DNA of 5,612 nucleotides from Selenomonadaceae bacterium UBA3796. GTDB taxonomy: Bacteria; Bacillota; Negativicutes; Selenomonadales; Selenomonadaceae. The DNA lies in the NCBI GenBank assembly GCA_002369175.1, contig DFES01000053.1, positions 1-5,612 on the forward strand, read 5' to 3'. The notes under the pieces are model-generated. The model made no database searches, had not been told where the DNA came from, and saw only the letters and a program-made list of their open reading frames with translations. The position numbers and the translations under genes were made by a program. Positions 1 through 5,612 of this stretch are shown here, in pieces; position 1 is the first letter of the stretch; each line of letters opens with the position of its first letter.

Positions 1-36
1 TCTGCTCTTGCGAACTAACTGATTTATTGTAGGCAT
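1..36 (-). CDS. rpsL: 30S ribosomal protein S12, N-terminal fragment cut by the window edge
   Basis: The reverse strand from position 36 reads MPTINQLVRKSR, which is the highly conserved N-terminus of bacterial S12. S12 sits at the decoding centre of the 30S subunit, where it helps monitor codon-anticodon pairing; it is also the site of streptomycin-resistance mutations. Only 12 codons are inside the window and the gene continues beyond position 1. A strong ribosome binding site, AAGGAGG at 44-50, lies 7 bases before the ATG. An ATG at 38-40 is in another frame and is not the start. The gene follows the L7Ae-like gene on the same strand after 80 bases, the usual order at the head of the Bacillota str operon (L7Ae, rpsL, rpsG, fusA, tuf). 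Identification is firm despite the short length because these residues are nearly invariant. Confidence 0.93.
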   Translation of the reverse strand, partial: MPTINQLVRKSR

Positions 37-85
37 ACATGCACCTCCTTCCTTCATATTGAGAATTTATTATTTATGAAAACCC

Positions 86-100
86 TGCGGTATTTCCGCA
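86..100 (-). other. Small hairpin between the L7Ae gene and rpsL (possible attenuator or processing site)
   Basis: TGCGG at 86-90 pairs with CCGCA at 96-100 around a 5-base loop. Read on the minus strand, the hairpin begins 17 bases after the L7Ae stop codon and is followed by GGGTTTT. The stem is only 5 bp and the run of T is short, so it is at best a weak terminator that would lower transcription into rpsL. It may equally be an RNA processing site or chance. No separate rpsL promoter is obvious in the 80-base gap. Confidence 0.3.
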
Positions 101-116
101 AAGCTTCTAACTGGGT

Positions 117-362
117 TTACCGCAGAACCGCCGCCGCCGCTGCACCGACCTCGATGCCGCAAGCCTTGCCCAGTTCCTCCATGGAACCCACGCGAGTGAA
201 TCCCACGGTCTGCTCTTCGCACAGGCTGACAAGATCCGTCAAAAAGCGTTCATCGGCATCATCAGCGATGTAAACATCCCGGACAACACCCTTGCGAACA
301 GCTTTGGTAACCTGCTTGATGCCAATCACCCGATTTGCATTTTTCAATGCGTCAAGTGCCAT
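117..362 (-). CDS. rplGB: L7Ae-family ribosomal protein (YbxF/RplGB-like)
   Basis: An 81-residue protein of the L7Ae/L30e/S12e/Gadd45 family, close in size to the 82-residue Bacillus YbxF. Family members bind kink-turn RNA; the bacterial paralogues are ribosome-associated proteins of uncertain role. Visible features are the RNA-binding segment GIKQVTKAVRKG (residues 14-25), the middle strand VYIADDADERF (30-40), and the C-terminal signature LGKACGIEVGAAAAAVL (64-80). The start is chosen at 362 because AGGGGAG (371-377) lies 8 bases upstream. The in-frame ATG at 368 is only 2 bases from that site. In-frame GTG (395) and TTG (386) codons are possible in the DNA but lie at or close to the predicted transcription start, so they are unlikely. 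The gene precedes rpsL, as in many Bacillota, but rpoC is not upstream: a divergent nitroreductase gene is. The family call is firm; the symbol follows Bacillus usage. Confidence 0.9.
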   Translation of the reverse strand: MALDALKNANRVIGIKQVTKAVRKGVVRDVYIADDADERFLTDLVSLCEEQTVGFTRVGSMEELGKACGIEVGAAAAAVLR

Positions 363-401
363 TTTCATCGCTCCCCTGTCACTCAAATCAGGCACTCCTA
401 T

Positions 402-430
402 ATATTAGCATTGGGCAAAAACAATGTCAA
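402..430 (-). promoter_or_regulatory. Strong sigma-A promoter of the L7Ae-rpsL (str) operon
   Basis: On the minus strand a perfect -35 TTGACA (430-425) is separated by exactly 17 bases from TAATAT (407-402), and the -10 is preceded by TGC, an extended -10 signature. The stretch just upstream of the -35 (about 431-455) is rich in A and T, like an UP element. The expected transcription start is near 395, giving a leader of about 33 bases before the L7Ae ATG. The promoter shows that this operon can be transcribed on its own and supports the downstream choice of L7Ae start codon. Confidence 0.85.
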
Positions 431-454
431 CACTTATTTTATCGACTTTTTCAT

Positions 455-474
455 ATACACGCATCCACGTGTAT
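455..474. repeat. Inverted repeat in the divergent intergenic region (possible operator)
   Basis: ATACACG (455-461) and CGTGTAT (468-474) are perfect inverted copies of 7 bases around the 6-base centre CATCCA. The repeat lies about 25 bases upstream of the str operon -35 box and about 130 bases before the nitroreductase start. No T-tract follows on either strand, so it does not look like a terminator. A protein binding site is possible. The rest of the 363-604 gap shows no coding sequence. It is AT-rich and holds the str promoter, this repeat, a small repeat AGAAT/ATTCT at 555-568, and the nitroreductase ribosome site. Confidence 0.4.
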
Positions 475-590
475 CATTTTTTGTCCACACTTACGATACA
501 ACAAAATAAAGCAATACAAAACATGAGCCATGCAGGAAAAAGGGCATCCATTATAGAATGTTGATTCTTGTTGATAGGTTTCTCTGCATA

Positions 591-596
591 AAGGAG
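591..596 (+). promoter_or_regulatory. Ribosome binding site that sets the nitroreductase start
   Basis: AAGGAG at 591-596 lies 8 bases before the ATG at 605 but only 2 bases before the in-frame ATG at 599. The usual 5-10 base spacing favours the second ATG. A plausible -10 element is TAGAAT at 554-559, although I see no good -35 partner, so I do not call the promoter separately. Confidence 0.7.
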
Positions 597-604
597 CAAT
601 GGAA

Positions 605-1132
605 ATGAATGATATGTTGAAAGCAATCATAGAACGCCGCAGTGTGAAAAAGTACAAGCCGGACATGGTGCCGCAAGAGCTCATCGACCAGGTCATAGAG
701 GCCGGACTCTATGCCGCAAGCGGCCATGGCAGCCAGTCCCCCATCATCGTCGCCGTGACAAACAAGGAAATCCGTGACCGTCTGTCTGCGTCCAATGCAA
801 AAATTCTCGGCCAGGAAAACATCGATCCTTTTTACGGTGCGCCGGTAGTACTCATCGTGCTGGCAGACAAAAGCAAGCCCACTTATGTCTATGACGGAAG
901 TCTCGTCATCGGCAATATGATGCTCATGGCAGACAGCCTCGGGCTTGGAAGCTGCTGGATCCACCGTGCCAAAGAGGAATTCGACAGCACAGGAGGGCGG
1001 GCTTTTCTGACGCTCCATGGCATCGAGGGAGATTATGAGGGAATCGGGCATTGTGTCCTCGGCTACTCTGACATGGAAAAAACACCGCCCCCGCCTCCCC
1101 GCAAAAAAAATCGCGTATACTACATAAGATAA
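605..1132 (+). CDS. Nitroreductase-family FMN oxidoreductase
   Basis: A 175-residue protein of the nitroreductase superfamily: dimeric flavoproteins that bind FMN and use NAD(P)H to reduce nitro groups, quinones or other electron acceptors. Visible family features are the N-terminal helix and RRSVKKY (residues 11-17), where the Arg-Arg-Ser contacts FMN phosphate; the segment AASGHGSQ (37-44) at the position of the usual (A)PSA-N-Q motif; GAPVVLIVLAD (78-88), the core strand; the long helix from residue 98; and GLGSCWI (113-119), the second FMN-binding loop. The length is typical for a short member of the family. The C-terminus carries five consecutive prolines followed by RKKNRVYYI, a common ending in this group. 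It is the only plus-strand gene in the window and appears to be a single-gene unit between a divergent and a convergent operon. The physiological substrate cannot be told from sequence. Confidence 0.9.
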   Translation: MNDMLKAIIERRSVKKYKPDMVPQELIDQVIEAGLYAASGHGSQSPIIVAVTNKEIRDRLSASNAKILGQENIDPFYGAPVVLIVLADKSKPTYVYDGSLVIGNMMLMADSLGLGSCWIHRAKEEFDSTGGRAFLTLHGIEGDYEGIGHCVLGYSDMEKTPPPPPRKKNRVYYIR

Positions 1133-1135
1133 ATG

Positions 1136-1175
1136 AAAAACGGGCTGAAGCGCAGTTAATACGCTTCAGCCCGTT
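1136..1175 (-). terminator. Intrinsic terminator of the aroF-tyrA-UPF0158 operon, shared with the convergent nitroreductase gene
   Basis: ACGGGCTGAAGCG (1140-1152) pairs perfectly with CGCTTCAGCCCGT (1162-1174), giving a 13-bp GC-rich stem with a 9-base loop; A1139 and T1175 extend it by one pair. Read on the minus strand, the stem runs into TTTTT (1140-1136), a proper U-tract, and begins 10 bases after the UPF0158 stop codon. Read on the plus strand it starts 7 bases after the nitroreductase stop but is followed by TCCCCTTCC, a poor U-tract. Termination should therefore be efficient on the minus strand and weaker on the plus strand. Confidence 0.85.
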
Positions 1176-1184
1176 CCCCTTCCG

Positions 1185-1619
1185 TCACTCGTACGCAAGA
1201 GCATTTTCCTCGCACCACTCCTGCGCCAGGGCATGGAACCATTCCTCCTGGAAATTCTCCCATTCCTCCGCAAGGCGGAGCCTCCGAATCTGTCGATGGA
1301 AGCGCCCCACTGCCCCGCTGCCCTTCAACGCGCCGAGAAGCTCTTCCCTCTGTGGAGCCTCCAGTTTTTCTGCGAAGCCGGCCATGATTTCCCGCTCATT
1401 CCCGTCATAAACATTGGGAATCGGCACATAGTTCTCCCAGTCGTCCTCTACGGAAAACACATGCTCCAGCACATCATTCTCCGTTCGTTCCCTTCCCTGG
1501 GCATCATCTCGGAATTCATCCTCCAGGAGCACAACCTTACCCTGCCGGATGTCCACATAGCCCTGCAATACATCGGATGTCCGAAAAGCCATCGCCAGCT
1601 CATCAAGCTTTATCTTCAT
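1185..1619 (-). CDS. UPF0158-family protein of unknown function
   Basis: A 144-residue acidic protein that I recognise as UPF0158 (Pfam PF03682). The supporting signature is YVPIPNVYDGNEREIMAGF (residues 64-82), then LLGALKGSGAVGRFH (94-108) and LRLAEEWENFQEEWFHALAQ (114-133), and a C-terminal AQEWCEENALAY. No signal peptide, membrane segment or obvious catalytic motif is visible, so it is probably a soluble cytoplasmic protein. The family has no established biochemical function that I know of. The typical family motif reads more like GAFRRFKD, so GAVGRFHR here is somewhat divergent. The gene starts 16 bases after tyrA and ends just before the terminator, so it is the last cistron of the aromatic operon. 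Its ribosome site (GGGGTGG around 1625-1631) is weak, which suggests some dependence on translation of tyrA. Co-transcription does not by itself show a role in tyrosine metabolism. Confidence 0.8.
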   Translation of the reverse strand: MKIKLDELAMAFRTSDVLQGYVDIRQGKVVLLEDEFRDDAQGRERTENDVLEHVFSVEDDWENYVPIPNVYDGNEREIMAGFAEKLEAPQREELLGALKGSGAVGRFHRQIRRLRLAEEWENFQEEWFHALAQEWCEENALAYE

Positions 1620-1635
1620 GCGTCCACCCCATCCA

Positions 1636-2522
1636 TCAATTCGGATCGAAGAGCCTCACCGTCTTTTCCAGCAGATTGTCGCGACGCTTCTTTGACGCTG
1701 CGAAGTAATCGTGGATTGCCTGCCGGTCATTTTTCTCTATCGCTCCTATCACTTCCGCCAGAATTTTCTGGAGTTCCCGCAGATTTGCGGAAATCGCCTT
1801 GCCGTTGGTCATGCAGATATCCGCCCACATATCGGCATTCGAAGATGCAATGCGCGTGGTATCCTTGAAGCCTCCGCCGATGAGTTTGATGCAGGATTCC
1901 ATATCGTTGCCGCTGCGGTTCAAAAGGGTCACAAGAGCTGCCGCAGCAATATGGGGAACATGGCTGATCACCGAAGCGCAGCGGTCATGCTCCGCAAGTT
2001 CCAGCGTCGTGAAATTTGCTCCCGTATGCCGGAACACTTCCATGAGCTTTTCGCGGGCTTCCGGCGGTGCGTCGGTGTTTTCCACGATCACATACGCCTT
2101 GTTCACAAAAAGGTCTTTTCTGGCCGCCTCAACACCGCTCTTTTCCCTTCCCGTCATCGGATGTCCCGCAATGTAATAGATATCCGGGGGCAGTAGCTTT
2201 CTGAGCCGCATCCATATGTACTCCTTCGTACTGCCCGCATCTGTCAGGATGGTTCCCTTTCTCAGATAGGGCAGTATCTTTTCCACCATCGGCACAATTT
2301 GAAGCACCGGCGGACTGAGAAAAACGATATCCGCATCCCGCACCACCTGCTCCACGTCCGCATCCGCCATGTCCACAGCACCGATTTCCACAGCCTTGTC
2401 CATGGAAGCTTTCGTGCGGCAAAGACCCCTGATATAGATATCGTCTCCCAGCTTATCCTTGAGCGCCAGCCCCAGGGAGCCGCCAATGAGCCCGACACCG
2501 ATGATGGCAAGATGATACTTGC

Positions 2523-2526
<4 letters not shown>
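1636..2526 (-). CDS. tyrA: Prephenate dehydrogenase
   Basis: A 296-residue cytoplasmic enzyme of the TyrA family. It oxidatively decarboxylates prephenate to 4-hydroxyphenylpyruvate with NAD(P)+, the step that commits flux to tyrosine. The N-terminal Rossmann domain opens with IIGVGLIGGSLGLAL (residues 8-22; dinucleotide loop G10-x-G12-x-x-G15). Further family motifs are LTDAGSTKEYIW (94-105), AGHPMTGREKSGVEAA (120-135), SHVPHIAAAAL (188-198), which carries conserved active-site-region histidines, and GGGFKDTTRIASSNADMW (217-234), with the substrate-binding arginine expected at R225. The length matches the two-domain form: there is no C-terminal ACT domain and no fused chorismate mutase, so feedback control probably rests mainly on AroF and the T-box. 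The ATG overlaps the aroF stop codon as ATGA, indicating translational coupling, and GGGGAAG at 2532-2538 serves as ribosome site. Confidence 0.95.
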
Positions 2527-3536
<1,010 letters not shown>

Positions 3537-3572
3537 ACGCTTTACCTCCCCATACGTTTGCCATTCTCAAAC

Positions 3573-3605
3573 AAAAACGCCCGCCCCTATACAGGGACGA
3601 GCGTT
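3573..3605 (-). terminator. T-box leader terminator upstream of aroF
   Basis: On the minus strand AACGCTCGTCCCT (3605-3593) pairs with AGGGGCGGGCGTT (3588-3576) through 13 base pairs including two G-U pairs, with a GTAT loop, and runs into TTTTT (3577-3573). It ends 36 bases before the aroF ATG. It forms when tRNA-Tyr is charged and should stop both aroF-operon transcripts and any read-through from brnQ. Confidence 0.92.
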
Positions 3606-3624
3606 ATACCCGTGGTACCACCCT
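3593..3624 (-). promoter_or_regulatory. T-box antiterminator element with UGGU bulge
   Basis: AGGG (3624-3621) can pair with CCCT (3596-3593) and ACG (3613-3611) with CGT (3599-3597), leaving the UGGU bulge (3620-3617) to bind the tRNA acceptor end. The variable fourth base U complements an A at the tRNA discriminator position, which is what bacterial tRNA-Tyr carries. Bases 3593-3599 are also the 5' arm of the terminator, so the two structures exclude each other. Confidence 0.9.
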
Positions 3625-3738
3625 GCTTGCCGAAGCAAGCCTCTCTTTTGGATACATGCATATCCTAGCCTCTGATAACGGTGGCGCTCCGTCAAGACCT
3701 AATCAGGCAAATGCCCCTTCAGTCCGCTGCTCATGAGT

Positions 3739-3741
3739 GTA
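3739..3741 (-). promoter_or_regulatory. T-box specifier codon UAC (tyrosine)
   Basis: In the minus-strand context GAAA-TAC-ACTC, the triplet TAC (3741-3739) sits at the normal specifier position on the 3' side of stem I, after the GAA and followed by the customary A. It would pair with the GUA anticodon of tRNA-Tyr. Neighbouring registers ATA (Ile) and ACA (Thr) fit the consensus spacing less well and do not suit the downstream genes. Confidence 0.85.
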
Positions 3742-3815
3742 TTTCAAAACTCTCCTCCGCTGCGTCCCACCGACCCGCAGCTCTCTGTAGGATTTCGAGC
3801 CCCTACTTCTCTCAA

Positions 3816-5228
3816 TCAACGCATTTCCTCTATACTCCTGCTATCATAACAGTTCCCTGCTCCATTGTCAAGAACGTTTGTCCCTCTTCCCGCAGCAGAA
3901 GGAACCGATGCCTTGGGCGTCCGCACAGACGAAACCACCCAGCCAATGCACACGCCGAGAAGAACAGGGAAAAACCATCCGAGCATAATGTCATAGAACG
4001 GAACGTACTGTTTCAGAAGATCATCCAGAACAGGGATGGGAATTCCCGCAGAATGAAGACCGTCAAGGAAACTGAATACCAGAGCGGCATCAATGGCATA
4101 TCGATAAATCTCCGTCCTCTGTCCGATGAATCCGTCAAAGAGGGACAGCACAACCAGCACAATAACAATCGGATAAATCGCCACGAGGAAAGGCACAGAC
4201 AGTTGGATCAGCGCCGTAAGCCCCACATTCGATGCCACAAAGCTGAACAGTGTAAAGCCAAGCAGCAGGCGGCTGTAAGAGATTCTTTCCCCAAGCACCC
4301 GATAGAAGAAACCTGTGCAGCTGGTGATGACGCCGCAGCTCGTCGTCAGGCATGCCAGACCGATGATGGCCGCCAGCATGACATTCCCCGTGGAGCCAAA
4401 GAAAATTCCTACCGCATCTGCCAAAAGCTGCCCGCCGTTCGCAGAATGCCCCAGAACAGCCATGCTTGTCGCGCCAAGGTACGTCAAGGATACATATACA
4501 ATACTCATAAGGGAGATCGCAATGATACCGGCCAGAATGCATACCTGGCCGAGAGCCTTCCGGCTCTGAACGCCCCGCATGCGCACGGAATTCACCACCA
4601 ATGTCCCTATGGCGATGGAAGCCAAAAGATCCATCGTGAGATATCCGTCCTGGAACCCCTGAGCAAAGGGTGCCTCAACATATGCCCCCGTGGCGGGCAG
4701 GATATCCCCCATAGGTGAACCAAAAGCCTTCGCGAAGAGCAGAGCAAGGAACGCCAGAAGAACCGGGGTCAGGAATTTTCCCACACGGTCAATCAGTTTG
4801 CTCGGATTCAGGGCGAGGAAATAGGTCGCCAGATAAAACAGGGTTGTATACATGGCCCGCCCCACCGTTTCATTGCCCTCCGAAAGAAACGGAAGTATGC
4901 CGATCTCGAAGGACACTGCTCCTGTACGGGGCGCCGCAAAAAGCGGTCCAATCGTAAGATAAAGGATGCTCAGCAGTCCCAGGGAAAACCAGGGGTGAAT
5001 CTTCTCCGAAATGAATTCCCTGTAGCGGCCTCCCTGCAGGGCAATGGCCACGATGCCCAAAAGAGGCAAACCCACACCCGTCATCAAAAAGCCCAGCACT
5101 GCAGGCACCATATGATCGCCTGCTGACTGCCCCAATGCCGGCGGGAAAATCAAATTCCCGGCACCAAAGAAGATGGAGAACATCATCAGGCCGATCATCA
5201 CCAATTCCGATTTCTTCAATTGTCCCAT
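3816..5228 (-). CDS. brnQ: Branched-chain amino acid transport system II carrier protein (LIVCS family symporter)
   Basis: A 470-residue, very hydrophobic membrane protein of the BrnQ family, which imports leucine, isoleucine and valine together with Na+ or H+. The N-terminal signature FFGAGNLIFPPALGQSAG (residues 20-37) is diagnostic. About twelve membrane segments are expected; clear ones include residues 42-65, 83-98, 126-141, 153-168, 229-250, 280-300, 318-335, 342-363 and 414-434. The family length of about 430-450 is reached near residue 435; the last 35 residues form a polar tail that looks unlike a membrane domain and whose codons contain the aroF promoter. The start at 5228 (MGQLKKSELVMIG) matches family N-termini. 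An in-frame ATG at 5249 has no ribosome site, while the purine-rich stretch 5232-5247 may serve the chosen start. The gene follows prfC by 39 bases with no terminator visible between them. Confidence 0.93.
   Translation of the reverse strand: MGQLKKSELVMIGLMMFSIFFGAGNLIFPPALGQSAGDHMVPAVLGFLMTGVGLPLLGIVAIALQGGRYREFISEKIHPWFSLGLLSILYLTIGPLFAAPRTGAVSFEIGILPFLSEGNETVGRAMYTTLFYLATYFLALNPSKLIDRVGKFLTPVLLAFLALLFAKAFGSPMGDILPATGAYVEAPFAQGFQDGYLTMDLLASIAIGTLVVNSVRMRGVQSRKALGQVCILAGIIAISLMSIVYVSLTYLGATSMAVLGHSANGGQLLADAVGIFFGSTGNVMLAAIIGLACLTTSCGVITSCTGFFYRVLGERISYSRLLLGFTLFSFVASNVGLTALIQLSVPFLVAIYPIVIVLVVLSLFDGFIGQRTEIYRYAIDAALVFSFLDGLHSAGIPIPVLDDLLKQYVPFYDIMLGWFFPVLLGVCIGWVVSSVRTPKASVPSAAGRGTNVLDNGAGNCYDSRSIEEMR
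3843..3871 (-). promoter_or_regulatory. Sigma-A promoter of the T-box/aroF operon, inside the 3' end of brnQ
   Basis: On the minus strand a perfect TTGACA (3871-3866) is followed after exactly 17 bases by TATGAT (3848-3843), one base from consensus. The predicted transcription start is near 3836, which places the first T-box conserved elements at the normal distance. The whole promoter lies in codons of the BrnQ C-terminal tail. Confidence 0.85.
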
Positions 5229-5267
5229 AAACCTCTTGCTTCCTCTCATGCATTTTATTGATTATCC

Positions 5268-5612
5268 CTACACATCAACAGAATTTCCATCCGGAGTGGA
5301 TTTCAGTATGAGATGCGGATTATTGTCCCGGATCCAGCCAAGAGCCCATTCATTATTCACCAGGAGCACCGGATTTTGTCTGCGGTCATACACAAACATG
5401 CCGCGATCCGCACCTCTAAGGCTTGCCGGAAGAACTTCACTGCCGTCCTCCCATGCCATCCAGCGAGCCACTTCAAAAGGCTGCATCTGCATGATGATGT
5501 CCACGTTGTACTCGTTTTTCAAACGGTACTCCAGTACCTCAAACTGCAACGTTCCCACTGTACCGACAATATAGGATTCCATACCGGCTCCTGCCTGCTG
5601 GAAAAGCTGGAT
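5268..5612 (-). CDS. prfC: Peptide chain release factor 3, C-terminal part, cut by the window edge
   Basis: The minus-strand frame is open from the window edge to the TAG at 5268-5270 and gives the last 114 residues of a GTPase of the EF-G-like family that I recognise as RF3. RF3 removes RF1 and RF2 from the ribosome after peptide release. The visible part starts IQLFQQAGAG, followed by the RF3 C-terminal domain signature VGTVGTLQFEVLEYRLKNEY (residues 17-36 of the fragment). Further on are ADRGMFVYDRRQNPVLLVNNEW and a polar end. The GTP-binding domains would lie beyond position 5612. An internal ATG at 5582 is not the start, because the conserved frame continues upstream. brnQ begins shortly downstream, so the two may be co-transcribed. 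Translation elongation factor G shares part of this fold, but the LQFEVLEYRLKNEY motif and the ending favour RF3. Confidence 0.92.
   Translation of the reverse strand: MQLFQQAGAGMESYIVGTVGTLQFEVLEYRLKNEYNVDIIMQMQPFEVARWMAWEDGSEVLPASLRGADRGMFVYDRRQNPVLLVNNEWALGWIRDNNPHLILKSTPDGNSVDV

Larger units (their letters stand above)
3573..3836 (-). promoter_or_regulatory. T-box riboswitch leader, predicted tyrosine-specific, controlling aroF-tyrA
   Basis: The roughly 260-base leader read on the minus strand has the ordered parts of a T-box. Stem I carries CAGAGAGC (3787-3780), the apical hairpin GCTGCG/CGCAGC (3781-3776 with 3764-3759), and the specifier region TGAAATACACTC. Next comes the stem IIA/B element with ACCGTTATC near 3667-3682, then stem III, GCTTGC-TTCG-GCAAGC (3640-3625). 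The signature AGGGTGGTACCACGGG follows at 3624-3609, and an intrinsic terminator ends at 3573. T-boxes sense the charging state of a tRNA: an uncharged cognate tRNA pairs with the specifier and with the UGGN bulge, stabilises the antiterminator and lets transcription proceed. The tyrosine assignment rests on the UAC specifier, the UGGU bulge matching an A discriminator base, and the downstream tyrosine genes. The 5' limit is set by the inferred transcription start. Confidence 0.93.

Noticed and set aside
363..395. Upstream GTG (395) and TTG (386) starts, and an ATG at 368, for the L7Ae gene
   Set aside because: The predicted transcription start near 395 leaves the GTG and TTG with little or no leader and no transcribed ribosome site, and the ATG at 368 is only 2 bases from AGGGGAG. 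The ATG at 362 has an 8-base spacing, although 368 cannot be fully excluded.
481..559. Possible plus-strand promoter for the nitroreductase gene (TTGTCC at 481 or TAGAAT at 554)
   Set aside because: Neither candidate has a convincing partner element at 16-18 bases, so I could not support a promoter call.
551..1051. 166-codon open frame antisense to the nitroreductase gene
   Set aside because: Although GAGGA lies a few bases before its ATG, the protein resembles no family I know, and the opposite strand carries a conserved nitroreductase with intact motifs.
1233..1868. 211-codon plus-strand open frame across the UPF0158 and tyrA genes
   Set aside because: It crosses two recognisable minus-strand genes and their junction and has no ribosome site or family similarity.
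3609..3624. Palindromic GGTACC-centred sequence as a possible protein operator
   Set aside because: It is fully explained as the conserved T-box antiterminator sequence, with specifier, stem III and terminator in the right order around it.
3681..4718. 345-codon open frame on the plus strand opposite brnQ and the T-box
   Set aside because: It begins at a GTG without a ribosome site, is rich in Arg, His and Gln as expected for an antisense shadow of a membrane protein gene, and overlaps the T-box leader.

Overview
The window is an ordinary housekeeping stretch of a bacterial chromosome, almost certainly from the Bacillota. The evidence is a T-box riboswitch ahead of aromatic amino acid genes, an L7Ae-family gene placed directly before rpsL, strong AGGAGG-type ribosome sites, and consensus sigma-A promoters with TTGACA and a 17-base spacer. 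The moderately high GC content and the protein sequences would fit a Negativicutes member such as a Selenomonas relative, but that narrower placement is a guess. I see no mobile element, CRISPR array, tRNA, rRNA or phage gene.

Left end (1-604). The minus strand holds the start of the str operon: an L7Ae-like ribosomal protein gene followed by the first 12 codons of rpsL (S12). A near-perfect promoter sits just upstream of the L7Ae gene, so the operon starts here and not at rpoC. A small inverted repeat lies further upstream, in the gap to a divergent gene.

Middle left (605-1180). A single plus-strand nitroreductase gene converges on the next operon. The two share a 13-bp hairpin at 1140-1174, whose U-tract favours the minus-strand transcript.

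Centre (1185-3871, minus strand). This is an aromatic amino acid operon with its own promoter and a long leader: promoter, T-box with a UAC (tyrosine) specifier, leader terminator, then aroF (DAHP synthase with an N-terminal regulatory domain), tyrA (prephenate dehydrogenase, ATGA overlap) and a UPF0158-family gene 16 bases further on. The enzymes make the first committed step of the shikimate pathway and the tyrosine branch step. Tyrosine would therefore act twice: uncharged tRNA-Tyr controls transcription through the T-box, and tyrosine probably inhibits AroF through its N-terminal domain.

Right end (3816-5612, minus strand). The 3' end of prfC (release factor 3) is followed after a short gap by brnQ (branched-chain amino acid/cation symporter). 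No terminator is visible between them. The last codons of brnQ contain the aroF promoter and its stop codon lies in the predicted T-box leader, so brnQ read-through must pass the tyrosine switch. This overlap is the most unusual arrangement in the window. I found no sign of an undescribed system.
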